Position numbers and translations under genes: made by a program. Of a stretch of 64,000 nucleotides of DNA, positions 22,048 to 33,799 are shown one piece after another (position 1 is the first letter of the stretch; the number at the start of each line of letters is the position of its first letter). The stretch lies in NCBI RefSeq assembly GCF_002099425.1, contig NW_018344068.1:8748501-8812500 (forward strand), read 5' to 3'. The stretch is from Phascolarctos cinereus. Lineage: Eukaryota > Chordata > Mammalia > Diprotodontia > Phascolarctidae. The notes beneath the pieces were generated by a model. It ran no database searches. It was not told the DNA's origin and saw only the letters and a program-made list of their open reading frames with translations.

Positions 22048-22637
22048 GCTGAGTATAGTTGCACATGCTTTTAATCCTTATTCTCAGAGAGGCTGAAGCT
22101 GGTGGATCAAGAGTTCTTAGCTAATTCTCAGCAACACAATGATCCAAGACAATCCCAAAGGACTCATGATGGCAAATGCTATCCCTCCAAAGAAAGAAGT
22201 AACAGAGTGTGAAGGCAGACCTAAGCATGCAATTTTTCCCTTTCTTTTTTTGTTGTTTGCATTTTCTCCCACAAAATGATCAATACGAAAATATTTCACA
22301 TAATTGTATATGTATAGCTTAGATCAGATGGCTTACCATCTCCGGGAGGGAGAGGAGAAGGAGGGAAAGAATTGGGAACTTAAAACTTGAAGAAAAGAAT
22401 GTTAAAAAAAATTTCCCATGTAATTGGGGAAAAAATATTTCTTTAAAAAAAGAGTTCTGAGCTATAGTAGGATAAGCCAATCAGGTGTTCAGCATTATTA
22501 CGGTGAATCCACAGGAGAAAAGGGCCACCAGGTTGCCTAGGAAGAGGCAGGCCAATGTTCTTATGCCAGGAGAACTGGCAGTAAGACTGGGTTTATGAGT
22601 AGCCCTTACACTTCCAGCTTGGGCGAAAGCCAGTCTC
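22048..22637 (+). pseudogene. 7SL RNA (SRP RNA) retropseudogene, split by a LINE-1
   Basis: 7SL RNA is the scaffold of the signal recognition particle. The left part (22048-22122) aligns without gaps to the start of 7SL: GCTGAGTATAGTTGCACATGC against GCCGGGCGCGGTGGCGCGTGC, then TTTTAATCC and AGAGGCTGAAGCTGGTGGATC. The right part (22464-22637) holds TATAGTAGGATAAGCC, the highly characteristic GGGCCACCAGGTTGCCTAGGA (7SL: GGACCACCAGGTTGCCTAAGGA) and the 3' end TTCCAGCTTGGGCGAAAGC...GTCTC, then an A-rich tail. About 250 of 300 bases remain, so there are internal deletions. Heavy divergence and the A-tail mark it as a retropseudogene, not a working SRP RNA gene. Confidence 0.85.
22123..22449 (+). 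mobile_element. LINE-1 3' UTR inserted in the 7SL pseudogene
   Basis: Contains the marsupial L1 3' end: CACAATGATCCAAGACAATC, AGGACTCATGATGGCAAATGC, a G-rich block GGAGGGAGAGGAGAAGGAGGG and CCATGTAATTGGGG. Flanked by AAGAGTTCTTAGCT (22109-22122) and AAGAGTTCTGAGCT (22450-22463), a 14-base target-site duplication with one difference. Confidence 0.88.
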
Positions 22638-23299
22638 AAAAAAAAGAAATGAAATGAAATCTATAGCCCCAGTCTCTATTCCTCATCTAGACTCTCTTCT
22701 CTCAGCCGAACATTCATGAAACACCGGTACTCAATGTTCTGTGACCACATAGTTTACTGAACAAAGGAAAATGAAAGGAAAAATGTCAAGCACTCATATG
22801 TGGAACCCTCCTTCTCTAATCATTTCCCCAAATTCCTCCCATTTCCCTTCCCAGATCTTTGGGTTACTGGAAAAAAAAAACAACAGTTCTGAATCTCTCA
22901 TTCCCATAGGTCATAGCAAAGATTAAAAAAGGGGTTTCAGGCCTGGGACCCTTCTTGAGATCAGGAACTATTAGCAAGGAAAAACAGGGGAATTGTGGTG
23001 GGAAAGAGTGGTCTGACCTTTCATGTCACCAGCCAACAGGATTTTCAATAGCTTCCAGTCTTTAGGAGCTATGGATTCAGGAAAACATTGGTTTGGTCTC
23101 TGTTGTTCCTCCTCTGGTCCCAATCAGCTGCAAATAGAGTCCCAGACAACAGCAACTTGTGACTTCTGCAACCTGTCATTCTGAATTCCAAAGCCTCAGC
23201 TGGATCCCAGCAGCTACTTGCTCTCTGTGCCCTGAATGACAATCACAAAGCCTCTCATAAAGGTGACCAAAGGAAAAGGGAAACCTAGACCTACAGGTC

Positions 23300-23640
23300 T
23301 CTGCACAGATCTTGCCACTTCCTTGTCCAAAGAGTGCCACTACATAAACCTCACAACAACATCTAGAAAGGAATTCAAGCACCAAGAAATCATAGTCAAG
23401 ATCACTCAAGACCTGGAAGCTTCAACTTTAAATGAGAGGCAATCTTGGAATACAATAGTCCAAAAGTCAAAAGATTTAATCTTACAACCAAGAATACCCC
23501 TTAAAGCTCACTATAAACTTTCATGGTGGGGGGGAAAGGATCTTTAGTGGAATAGAGGACTTCCAAGACATTCTGGTGAAAAGAACAGAGCTGAGGAGCA
23601 TCTTTGAAATGCAAACAAAAGTTAAGAGAAACCTAGAAAG
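23300..23640 (+). repeat. LINE-1 ORF1 fragment
   Basis: The frame at 23236-23547 contains EIIVKITQDLEASTLNERQS, the ORF1p C-terminal signature (ITQDL...TL..R..W), followed by GGAATAGAGGACTTCCAAG. It is a fragment, not a gene. 22650-23299 holds no recognised gene. Confidence 0.65.
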
Positions 23641-23864
23641 GTGATTGTATTTAAGCAATTGGAAGAGGCTATATGATGTATAGTGTTAACTTTCTAATTT
23701 GGGGAGAAGAAATGAGTGTCCCTTCAGAATCATGTCTTCAGAGGGTACAGAAAGTAAGGTATTTAAGAAGAACAGAGGGCCTGGGAGTGGAGTAGTTCTA
23801 TTTTTTTTTATTTTTAATTTTTTTTAATACTAAGCCTGTTATTTTATTTTTTTAATTTATTTTT

Positions 23865-24145
23865 AAAAATTTATTTATTTTTAGTTTTCAACATTCACTT
23901 CCATAAGATTTTGAGTTTTAAATTTTCTTCTCCTCCCATTTCTTCCCCCCACCCAGACAGCATACAATCAGATACAGACTCTACATATACATTCATGTTA
24001 AGCATATTTTCCCATTAGTCAATTAGAACTAATGGGAAGAACCATGAGAAGGAAGCAATAAAACAAAACAATAAAAGAAAAGGAGAGCAAATAATACGCT
24101 TCCATCTACATTCAGACTCCATAGTTCTTTCTCTAGGTGTGGATT
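23865..24145 (-). repeat. LINE-1 3' UTR, minus strand
   Basis: Plus reading TTAGTTTTCAACATTCACTTCC, GACTCTACATATACATTCATG, ACATTCAGACTCCATAGTTC is the reversed marsupial L1 3' UTR. AT-rich low-complexity sequence precedes it (23800-23880). Confidence 0.75.
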
Positions 24146-24164
24146 TATTTTTATATTCTTTCCT

Positions 24165-24325
24165 TTTTTTAGGCAGGGTGGGGGGGGATGGTTAGGCAAT
24201 GGGGTTAAGTGACTTGGCCAGGATCACATAGCTAGTAAGTGTCAAGTGTCTGAGGCCAGATTTGAACTCAGGTCCTCCTGACTACAGGGCTAGTACTCTA
24301 TCCACTGCACCATCTTGCTGCCTCT
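24165..24325 (-). repeat. tRNA-derived marsupial SINE, minus strand
   Basis: GGCAATGGGGTTAAGTGACTT...TATCCACTGCACCATCTTGC. It carries a short poly-G near its tail (24179-24188). Confidence 0.85.
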
Positions 24326-24529
24326 GGAATGGTGCTATTCTGAGGGTTTTAAAAGGGAGAAGAAGAAGGGATGGTAAAAGGAATATATTAGTGTAGAAAG
24401 AAGAAAGGGGGCTGACTATTTCTCATAATTGGGATGTATGGGAAAAGTATGCAAAAAAATAGAAGGGATAGGGAAGCATCAGATCAATCTAACTTATATG
24501 AAATAAACAAAGGAGGGTTGAATACATAT

Positions 24530-25200
24530 ACTCATACACACACACACACACACACACACATATTTTGGTATAGAAATACATCAAACCCAACAGAGAAATT
24601 AGCAAGTATAAGAAATTAGCAAGGACTGGTTAAGAGGGAGGATAATAAGAGGAAGGAAACAATAGTGCTCACAATTATGCTAGTTAAGAAAACCAACTCC
24701 TGATGCTGAAGGCAGGAATTAAAGGGGGGGGGGGGGAAGAAGCCAAATAAAGAACTAGAATCTGACGTAGCACTCCTCAGTTGGAGAATGGTTAAATAAC
24801 TTATGGCATATGAATGTAGTGGAATGTTACTGCCCTTAAGAGCTAATAAAGTAAATCATTTCAGAGAATCCAGGAAAGTAGGAACTGATGCAGAATAAAG
24901 TGAGTAGAACCAGGACAGCAATTTATGTAAGGATAACAATATTGTAAAGAAAAGCAAATCTGAAAGATGTAAGAACTCTGATCAATGCAATGACTATGCA
25001 ATGCAATGTTAGTGGTTAGCTGCAGAGCACCTATGATGAAACATGACACAATGGTGAGCTTAAGGTGGAGCAATTAATGTCCAAATATGTGAATATAACC
25101 AATGTGTGGATTCACTTTTCTTGACTGTTTTACTTGTTATAAGGGTTTTTTTCTCTCCATTTTTAATAAAGGATTAGAGGAAAGTTGGGTTAACAATAAT
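24530..25200 (+). repeat. CA microsatellite and LINE-1 3' fragment
   Basis: CA run at about 24535-24562. A run of 12 G lies near 24725. From 24765, L1-type sequence: CCTCAGTTGGAGAATGGTTAAA, GAATGTAGTGGAATGTTACTG, GCAGAATAAAGTGAGTAGAACC. 25201-25971 is AT-rich, with no gene seen. Confidence 0.6.
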
Positions 25201-25985
25201 AATACCCCAAAAAGAAGTCCACTGAATTTTTTTCCCAAATGCACAGAAAGAAATGCAAGCAAAAAGACAGTTTTGAAAATAACCTGTGGAATTCTTTAAA
25301 AAGCAAGTGGTCTGAAACAGACATCCTTGTTTTCATATATTCTTTCTGTGTTCTGCTGTGTATACAGAAATACTTTTTAAGGAGAATGTTTAAATTCATG
25401 ATAAAAAAATAACTTTAAAGAAGGGAAAGTAAAGAAAGAAAGAAAATAGGGTTATTGGACCATTTATTTTAATGCACAGTGGAGTATAGAAGCCATAGAA
25501 ATAATTATAGTCAAGCAAGACAGTTTTGAAAGCTACATGTTAACACCCTGTAACTACATGACTGGCTATCACATATGATTTGCCTGAAATCAAACAGAGT
25601 TAAGGGAGTTTGTCCCTCTGTTATATGACACATGAAATTGTCATAACTGTATCCCTCTTTTTCCTTTTATAACAAATTTCTATAATCCAGAAGTTTTGAA
25701 AATACAATACTAAATCTATTAAATAACAGATTAACTACAACATCTCTGAATTACTATAAAAGGATGCAAGTATGAACATCTTATAATTTAACCTATATTT
25801 GTAGACAAATTATAATATAGGGAAAACATCCTCCTAAGAGGGAAATAATTAAACAAAGTAATAAGACAAAGATGTAATGTGAAAGTTTTCTAATTAAATG
25901 GAATGGTAAATTTTGAGAAAGCAACAGGATTAGACTGTTTTCTCTAAGAGCTATATACATATGTATATGATTGGATTCCAAATTT

Positions 25986-26141
25986 TTTTTCTTTTTTTTT
26001 TTCCAGGCAATTGGGGTTAAGTGACTTACCCAGGGTCACACAGCTAGTAAGTGTCAAGTGCTTGGTCTGAGGCCGAATCTGAACTTAGGTCCTCCTGACT
26101 TCAGGGCCAGTGCTCTATCCACTGTGCCACCTAGCTGTCCC
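25986..26141 (-). repeat. tRNA-derived marsupial SINE with perfect target-site duplication
   Basis: Complete reversed copy. TGGATTCCAAATTT is present at 25972-25985 and 26142-26155. Confidence 0.92.
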
Positions 26142-26155
26142 TGGATTCCAAATTT

Positions 26156-27494
26156 ATAATGGAAATTCAGGCTTTGAGTATGTTTTAGTAATAAGTTCTC
26201 AAAATTGGACTAAAGATTTTACACATAAATTGGATTGATAATGGTAAAGAAAGTGAAATTATTTTAAAGTATCTAATAATTTTAAAGGGCAGAAGAGTTC
26301 ATTTTACAGTGGGATCCTCATAAATTTTTAAAAGATTCTTCTATCAGGTACAGAATTTAGGTAATTATAGAAACAGCAAATGATGTATAAACTGAAATTC
26401 TCTGAAGTTTCAAAATAGTAGAACCAAATTTAAATGATTGTACTAAATTATATTAAGTCAAAATTATCTAGGAACCTCTAGATTTGGAACCAAAGAAGCA
26501 GAGTCCCTTTTAGAGCTGTCCTGAGAATAAGCATATTATCCAAGAAAAGATATCTAGGGATCAGACAACTACATGAGACATCTGGGACTCAACAGGGGCA
26601 TTTAGAATGAGTTACTAGGATATAAGGAGACTTGATGTCAGTTAATATTGGTGGTAACTATTGTATTGCTTTGGTCTTTTGTTTCAAAATGTTTATGTTT
26701 AATTTTTTTGGTTACCTTGGTGACATGTAAATCTTTCTTCTCAGAACTAGCCCATTGTGTGCCCTCTAAGTAGTTTCTGTTCTTGACTTAATGTAATTAT
26801 GCAATTAGGGGAATTGTGGGGGAAAAAAAAAACTTCATTGTATGGTTTTAACTTAGCCCTGCATGGCTGGGAAAGTGGATCATCTCCATGTGTTTAGAGA
26901 TAACTAACTAAAGACCTATGTTATACTGACCAGAAACTCAGATTCAAAGATTGATGCAAGGAGTTTTCTCCAAGGACTCCTACCAGGTCCTTCTGACTAC
27001 TCCCACAGCTGCCAAACTTGTGGGTAGACTCCTGGATCATCTGAAGAAAGCCCCTGCTCTTGAGTGGACAGCAGAACCCTCCAGGGACCTCAAGATTTGT
27101 CTAATATGGACCCAGAAGCAGCTTACATCCAGATGAGACATCTGTCCCAAGATTCTGGATGAGGGCTTAGTATATTGTCCTCGTTTCTTTTTCCTCTTCC
27201 CTTTCATTATGTGCCCAACCACCAAGGCCCTGATTCACACATGTATTGGCATTTTCTCCATCTGTATTCTTAGCCCCCCTCTCTTTTCTGCTTGCAAGCA
27301 AAAAATGGCTAGCAATGATACCTGGGACATACTTCCCTGATAGGTCCCCTCAAGGAACTGATCTCCTGGGATAAAAATGCTCATTCTGGCCCAACTGGGC
27401 TCTCATGGCATTTCGGCTTCCAACTGCCTCTCCTTTATTGGCCAGAAGGGTAGGGGTCCTTTCAGACCCACTCCCTTTGGCCAAAAGGGGGAAA
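26156..27494 (+). other. AT-rich stretch, possibly the internal 3' part of an endogenous retrovirus
   Basis: No host gene is seen. The last several hundred bases lead into a polypurine tract (27482-27494) and an LTR-like unit, so part of 26900-27490 may be the 3' internal region of the same old element. It is broken beyond confident assignment. Confidence 0.3.
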
Positions 27495-27964
27495 TGTCAA
27501 GATATTAGGAGCCACCCTGTTTTTCCAGAGCTAAGGCCCAGCAAGCAATCTGTGCCCTGAGCTTGGCATAACAACAACCCTTTGTGCTCACCCTCTGGAT
27601 GATCTCACCCTTGGCAAAATCACATAATTATTGTACTGCTTTGACCAGCACCAGGTGTTCTCTAAGCTTGGACAAGCACCTGCTGTATCCAAGTTCTGGT
27701 CATGAAGCCCTGCTATGAATCAAACTTGTCTCATTGATGCTGTTATCCCTCATTGTCAAGGCTACAGCTCAGTCATAGTCATTGGTATAAGTATTAAGAT
27801 CTCTCCACACTGCCTTGGGTCCCCTCACTAGGGGCTGGGTCCTGGCACATCTGTCTAGATCCCTTCCTTGCTTGCAAGCCATTTCCTTCATTTTGAAATT
27901 AAACTTCTGTTTGATTCCTGACTCTCCTGTCTTTAGCCTGTTCTGTTTGGCTCTGGCCAACCAC
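27495..27964 (+). mobile_element. Probable endogenous retrovirus 3' LTR
   Basis: A unit of about 470 bases starts TGTCAAG directly after a polypurine tract (AAAAGGGGGAAA), contains an ATTAAA-type poly(A) motif late in the unit and ends in CA before unrelated L2 sequence. That layout fits a gammaretrovirus-like ERV 3' end. No matching 5' LTR was seen in the window. It is an old, broken remnant, and its class is uncertain. Confidence 0.45.
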
Positions 27965-27974
27965 AGGTTAGAAG

Positions 27975-28345
27975 CTGATTTGGTCCATTTGACAACAGTG
28001 AGGTTGCAAACACAGGTAACTGAGAGGATGGCAGTGCTTTCAGCAGAAATAGGAAAGTTGGGAGGGGAGAAAGGTTTGGGGAGAAAGATAATAAGTTCAT
28101 TTTGGGATCTATTGAGTTTAAAATGCCTATCAGACATCCAGTTCTGCATGTCCAAGAGCTAGCTGGCAGTATGGAATTGTAGCTTAGAAGAGACCAGGGC
28201 TAGATATATAAATCAGCTGACACGATCACCAAGTGAGATAGCTACTATACTGTAGAGAAAGAAGAGAAGAGGGCACAGGACAGAGCCTAGGGGACACCCA
28301 CAGATAATGGGCACGACAATCTAGGGCATAATTCCCTACGTAGTG
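27975..28345 (-). repeat. L2 LINE, internal part, minus strand
   Basis: Plus reading GAGGTTGCAAACACAGG, GAGAGGATGGCAGTGC, TCAGACATCCAGTTCTG, GATCACCAAGTGAGATAG, GGACAGAGCCTAGGGGACACC is the reversed L2 ORF2 region, upstream of the part present at 41955-42870. Confidence 0.7.
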
Positions 28346-29761
28346 TTAGCAACTGAGATCTCTCAGCCTAGAGTAATGTACTCTAAATGACTGTGCTCTT
28401 ACAGCTGTTGGGCTGAATTTTGTTCAAGTTACCAGCAGGTAGTTGAGAGTCTACTATGAGCAAGACTCTGGGTTAGACAGAGGAGGAGTGAGGAGAACCA
28501 GGGGGTTACATTGCATTCCCAAAGTACCAGCCTGAAGAAGGACACAGGTAATGGCAATAAACAGGGTCCTCAGGGAACACAGGGAGCTCAAAGTTTGGAA
28601 GCCCCAAGGAGTCTTCTCTGGGGGGTGAAGGCGGATTCACTCAGAACCAACAGAGCTTCTCTATCTTCCTGTGTCTGTAAATGGGAGTCTGATCCTGGAT
28701 ATGGACTGAGCCCAGAGAGATGGGGTGGGTTAGGAAGAGGGAATGTTTGAGTCTGTACATATGTCTCCAGGAGCAGGGGTGGAGGAGATAAGATGAGAGA
28801 GAGATTAGAGAAGTACAGGAAGAGAAAGGGAGATGGACACACAGGAAAAGAGAAGGGATAGGGAAAGAACTATAGAGGAGGATAAAAGGAAAGAGAGGCA
28901 GGAAAAAAGGAGAGAGAAGTGATAATGAAGGAGATGGAAAGAAGTAGAAATAGGAGGAGAAAGAAGGAAACCGAGAGAAGGGGGCAGGAAGAGGAACTCT
29001 TCTTGCCTAGGCCTCCCAAGCCCCTCCCAGAATTCTGATAGCCAGGACTCGGCCCCATCTCTGGCTCTCCAAGGTGTGGCTCTCCCCTTTATTAGGAATG
29101 GACCTTGGCCTAGACGCCAGATGGTCAGCATGACTAGCCTAGGCAGGTGGTGTGAGGAGTTGAGGGGGTGAAAGGTGGGGAAAGAAGAGGTAGCTCCTTG
29201 AGAGAGGACAGCAGAGAGGGCGTGTGAAGTGTAAGGATGGCTCCCCAGCCCCAGATGCTCAGCTTGACCTATGTGAATAGTGTTTACAAGGTGTGGGGAA
29301 AAGTAAGAAGTGAGCTTTTTAGTCCAGCTTACTTTTAAATATGACCCATTCACCCCCCTCCTACTAATCTCTAATAAAGTAAGGAAGGAAGGGGAAAAAA
29401 AACTCACAATGCCTTAGCACTTAATAAATATTTGTTGATTTGTTGATAATTCTAGCCTCTTCCATTTTTCATTAATTCTCCCTGATCTTGCTCCTGGCTT
29501 GCTCTACTCCAGTGGCCCTAACTCTGGCAACAAAACCCATTGACCTTTCCCCATTCCCTTAGAGGCTGTAGTCATGGAGGATGGTGGCTGAGTCCCAAGG
29601 GATTTTAGTACTTAGTGGTTAATCCTGGAAGAGGTCAGTCTGAGGAAAGGGAGGAAAGATTTTTCTTTGGTTCCTCAGAATAACGTGACAAAGGGAAGTT
29701 GATTTCTGTTGTTCTGGAGGGTCTGAATCGGTCCTGGGCCCACCAACAAATACCCTTGGGC
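28346..29761. other. Intergenic stretch with a purine tract
   Basis: No gene is seen. 28770-28985 is strongly purine-rich on plus. The 200-residue minus-strand frame over it (28805-29407) is S/L-rich low complexity with no family resemblance. An L2/MIR tail piece (CACTTAATAAATATTTGTTG) lies at about 29415-29450. Confidence 0.5.
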
Positions 29762-29965
29762 CAGTGGAATAGTGGAAAGAGAGCTAGGTTTGGAATTAGG
29801 TGAGTGGGGATCCAATCCTAACTCTAAAACGGACTAGCTGTATGATCTTGGGCAAGTCAACCCAATTTTCAGAGCTTTGGTTTCCTTATGTGCAAAATGG
29901 GGCTAATGTTCGTTCCAGCTACCTCACAGGGAGGTTGTGGGTACAACAGGATTATAAAAATTCAA
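29762..29965 (+). repeat. MIR, plus strand
   Basis: AGCTAGGTTTGGAATTAGG, GATCTTGGGCAAGTCAACCC, TTCCTTATGTGCAAAATGGGG, CTACCTCACAGGGAGGTTGTGG. Confidence 0.75.
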
Positions 29966-30605
29966 GTTTTTGTTATCAGCTCAAGTCTGCGTTAAAGCGT
30001 TCTCTCTGTGGGGATCTAAGCTACATTCTCTCTCTGGAGACTGTGTCTATCCCGAGGACTTAATAAACAAAATGAGAGTGAAAGAAATGAAGTTGGTACT
30101 AAGTACTTTCTATTCTCATTTCTCTTTTCTCAGCCTTGACCTCTTTCCCTTGCTGTGTGGGGCCCCTGATTAATTCATTTACTTTGAGGTGAGAGGGACT
30201 TTTGTGCCTATGGGTGATTTACCTTTTAAAAGCCTACAGAGAACAGTGACTGATGTAAAGGAAGAAATCACTAATGGTAGAAGTTCAGGCATGGGGAGAG
30301 ATAGGATAAGGGAGATAGCCTTTTCCAGTGCCTTCAGTATCATACCATTCAGGCTGCCCCTTCTTCTATCTCCCCCTTAGGCCTCCTGTCTTTGCAGCCC
30401 ACAACTACCCCCACCCCACCTTCTTGACTCTTTTTGATCTGGGACCCTGGTTCAGGCAGCTACAGCCCTGGGAGAGACCCAAGAGAGGGAGGGGATCAGG
30501 GGGAGATATCCAGCTATCTACACCACACCTGACCCTAATGGCTTTACAGTATTTGTTCAGTAGGTGAAGTTCACACAATAAGAAATAGGGGAGGGTCTGG
30601 GCTTG

Positions 30606-30658
30606 AGATAAAAGGACTTGGTTTTTCCATAAGGTCACACTACACCAGGATCTGCCAG
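30606..30658 (+). promoter_or_regulatory. ZG16: ZG16 TATA-like box and 5' non-coding exon
   Basis: GATAAAAGG (30606-30614) is a TATA-like box. A donor CCAG|GTGAGG ends a short exon at 30658, and the next acceptor (CTCCTAG, 30870-30871) lies two bases before the ZG16 ATG. The start site would be near 30636. Intron 1 is 30659-30871. Human ZG16 also has a non-coding first exon. Confidence 0.55.
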
Positions 30659-31794
30659 GTGAGGGGGTATGGGATGTCTGGTCCTAAATTAGGAGGATGA
30701 GTAATCCCTATAGATTTGTTAGAGCCATGAGTTAGGAAGGCAGACTGCAGGGGTCTGAGTCAGGCTAGCTGGGTAGGAAGCCTGGGACGAGTTAGGAAAG
30801 CAGAATGACTGGGTCTGATATAAGAACAGATAGGGTGAACCCATTTCATCTCCTTCCTTCTTGGCTCCTAGGATGTTGGCACTGGTTCTCCTTGCCCTAT
30901 TCTATGTATCAGCTGAGTCCAGCAAGTGATCCATAGGCATAGGACGCCTAGGTCCTGAAAGGGCAGCTGGGATTTGAGAGGTGTACAGGAAGAACATTCA
31001 AGCTTGGGTCTGGAGAGGATGCAGATCTGTGGGAGGACTCCTAGAGATGGTGACTGAGTTTTCGTGATACTTCCACTTTCTTTATTCCCCTTATTAACTG
31101 TTTTTCTCCAGTTCAGCCACGGTCATCCTCCTACAATAGAGAGTATGGAGGAGGGGGAGGAAAATGTTTCTCCCACTCAGACCACCAGCTAGATGGCCCC
31201 ATCACTGCCATCCGTATCCGAGTCAACAAAAACTACATTGCGGGGTGACGATCCTGAGTAGGGCTGGCCCTCACTACTCAGCACTTTCTTATTCTTGGAT
31301 TTCTTCAGTTACTCCTCCACTCCTCCCTCATTTACCTAACTTGTTGTTTTTGAATAAAGCATCTCCTTCCAGGGACATATATTCCAATCATGAGTCCCAT
31401 CCTACCAAGTCTCAGGCACATTTATGAGTCAAACTCCTTGCTTCAGGATTCTTAGTTTTGCTCATAACTGATATTTTGGGCATTTATGAGTAGATATTTA
31501 TTACTGGCTTCTATGAAGTTTGTCTCCTATGAATCTCTGGAAATCTCTATTCTCACTATTCTCCCTGCTAGCTAGTTTTGTAAAGACAGGTAGGCAGTTT
31601 TCTTTTCCCCCCTTCCCTTTCATTTTTAAGCCCTTTTGATTATATTTCCAAGCCTCCAGTTAAAAACACTCTTCCCAGCCCTTGCCCTTGTTCTCTATCC
31701 CTGACCAAAATTATCATGTTTCATACATTTTAAGCTATGGTCCAGAAATACAAAGCCTATTGCCTGACATCTTCTTAACCAGTCAGCCAATCTA

Positions 31795-31843
31795 ACTAAA
31801 CATTTATTAAGCTCCTGCTATGTGCCAGGCACTGTGCTAAGCT
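31795..31843 (-). repeat. L2 3' end piece, minus strand
   Basis: CATTTATTAAGCTCCTGC, TATGTGCCAGGCACTGTGC is a reversed L2 terminus. Confidence 0.7.
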
Positions 31844-32133
31844 CCCCAAATGGCCTTTCCCTTCCGAAACTTCTGCCTTTGAATGGCAGCAGTGAGAGCC
31901 TTCAATTTCTTTTCCCAAACTTCATTCTCTCTGGCAATGTTTTTAACATCACTCCTGGGTGTATCCTCTGTGCCCACGCGCATCATGAGAAGTAGATAGT
32001 AGTCACTGGGTTTGCAAAGTCTTTGGAGGTTCTCTGTAGCCTCCTGGATACATACCCTGGTTGTGGTTCTCCTTATTGTTAGTGTCAGGTTGACAAAGAA
32101 CTGCCTCAAAAATTCATAGCAGGGAGTCAGCAA
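31843..32133 (-). repeat. L3/CR1-type LINE ORF1 fragment (esterase-like domain)
   Basis: The minus-strand frame of 98 residues contains LCKPSDYYLLLMMRVGTEDT then PRSDVKNI. This resembles the DYYPLL...HVGTNDTAR motif of the SGNH/GDSL esterase-like domain in ORF1 of CR1-clade LINEs. It is an open remnant inside an intron with no start context, so it is a LINE fossil, not a host gene. Confidence 0.55.
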
Positions 32134-32547
32134 CCACCATTATTCATCTCTTCTTCCTCTCACCCTGACCTGATGATCTTTCTTCCGATAATATCGGTGG
32201 ACCCGTCATCCCTCCTTGGAGGACATGCAGCTGCTTCCTCCTCAGACAGTACAGTACCCTCCTCTTCAGGAGGCCCCTCTTATCAATGACTTTGCTCCCA
32301 ACTGTTCAAGGTCCTTCTTCCCTTTCTCTTGTTTCACCTTCTTCTGTTCTCCTGCTTTCAGAAACAGGTCAACATTCCTTTCCGCCTTTTCAGACCCTTT
32401 TTCTTCTTCATTTTCACATTGATTCCTTTCTTTCATTCTACAAGGAACATTTCATTCTCTGTGATCACCTGGAGGGAGGAGAGGTATTTCCCAGGCCCCT
32501 TCATCTTTTCTTGGATGAAGTTTAGATAGGTTTATATATAGGGTTAT

Positions 32548-33660
32548 CGGAGAAGGAAGTGGCAAACCACTCCAGCATCTTTGCCAGCAAAACCCCAAAC
32601 GGACTCACAAACAGCCAGACCCGACTGAAATGACAGAACAAACAAAATATAGGTTTAAAGAGGCAGCTAGCTGATGTAGCGGAGGGAGTGCTGGATCTAG
32701 AGTTAGGAGAATCTGATTTCAAATTCTGCCTAAGAGACTTACTAGCTGTGTGGTTCTGGGCAAGTTATATAACATCTCTTATCTGTAAAATGGGCATAAT
32801 AATAGCACCTTCACCTATGTTGTGAAGATCAAGTGAGACAACATATTTGAAGGCCTAAGGCCTTGACAAACCTTAAAGTGTTATATAAATGCTGACTATT
32901 ATCAAATCATAGGATTGTTAGAGTTTGCAGGGACCTTAGCAGCTACTTGACATTTGACCATTTTACAGATAAGAAAACTGAGAACCAGAGAAAGGCCTCC
33001 TTCAGTTGGGTGGAGGGGGAGGCTTAGAGATTATCAATTCCAATCTCCTTGACTGACAGATGGGAAAACTAAAGCTCAGAGAGGTGACCTGCCCCAAGGT
33101 CACACAGCTAGTGTGGAACCCAGGTCTCCTTATTCAACCCAATGCTCTATCATCTTCGTGAGTTAAGCAAGGACATCTATCATTAACCCCATGTGATAGA
33201 TGAAAGAAGTAAGATCAAGAAAGATTATGCCTAATATATATACCCAATATATATTGTGATATACCCAAAGTCACACAGCACGTATGACCAGCCCTAATGA
33301 TAATCAGAGCCAAGCTCTCCTCACGTCCAGGTTCAACATTATGTCCCTGTTCTTTTCAAAGATCCCTTTTTCTTAGTCTTTACCACAGCTAAGAAGATAG
33401 TTGGAGTCTTCTACCCTATTAATAATCATTTTAACTTATATATGTATATCACGTCACAATTTTCAAAGCTCTCTCCCAAAACATTATCTTATTTTTGTTA
33501 CTGACAAAAAACCCTGGAGATAGACAAAGCAAATGTTATAAGCCCCTATTTGACAAATGAAGAAAGATGAAAGGATGAAGTGACTTGCCCACAGGGACAC
33601 TGCTAGCAAGTGGAAGCAGCCAGGAGGTCCCAGATAGTTTGACTCCTTTGGTCTCCTTCC
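32548..33660. repeat. Cluster of CORE-SINE tail and MIR copies
   Basis: 32548-32648 is a plus CORE-SINE tail (CAGCATCTTTGCCAGCAAAAC). 32655-32905 is a plus MIR3-type SINE (GTTCTGGGCAAGTTATATAAC...TGTAAAATGGGCATAATAATAG...CTTAAAGTGTTATATAAATGC). Reversed MIR pieces lie at about 32910-33005, 33030-33150, 33170-33330 and 33430-33660. Five MIR-like copies lie within 1.1 kb. Confidence 0.65.
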
Positions 33661-33799
33661 TTTCCTCAGTACCTTCCATCCTTTCTCTCCTCATTCCTCC
33701 TGGTCTCAGAAGACATATCCCTACTATTCACTAAAGCTAATTCCTCTAGATAGTCAACAAACCAAGTCAATAAGCATTTCTTAAACACTTGCTGAGTGC

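Noticed and set aside
28805-29407. 200-residue minus-strand frame between the ERV fossil and ZG16
   Set aside because: Lies over a purine tract, S/L-rich, no splice context and no expected gene here.
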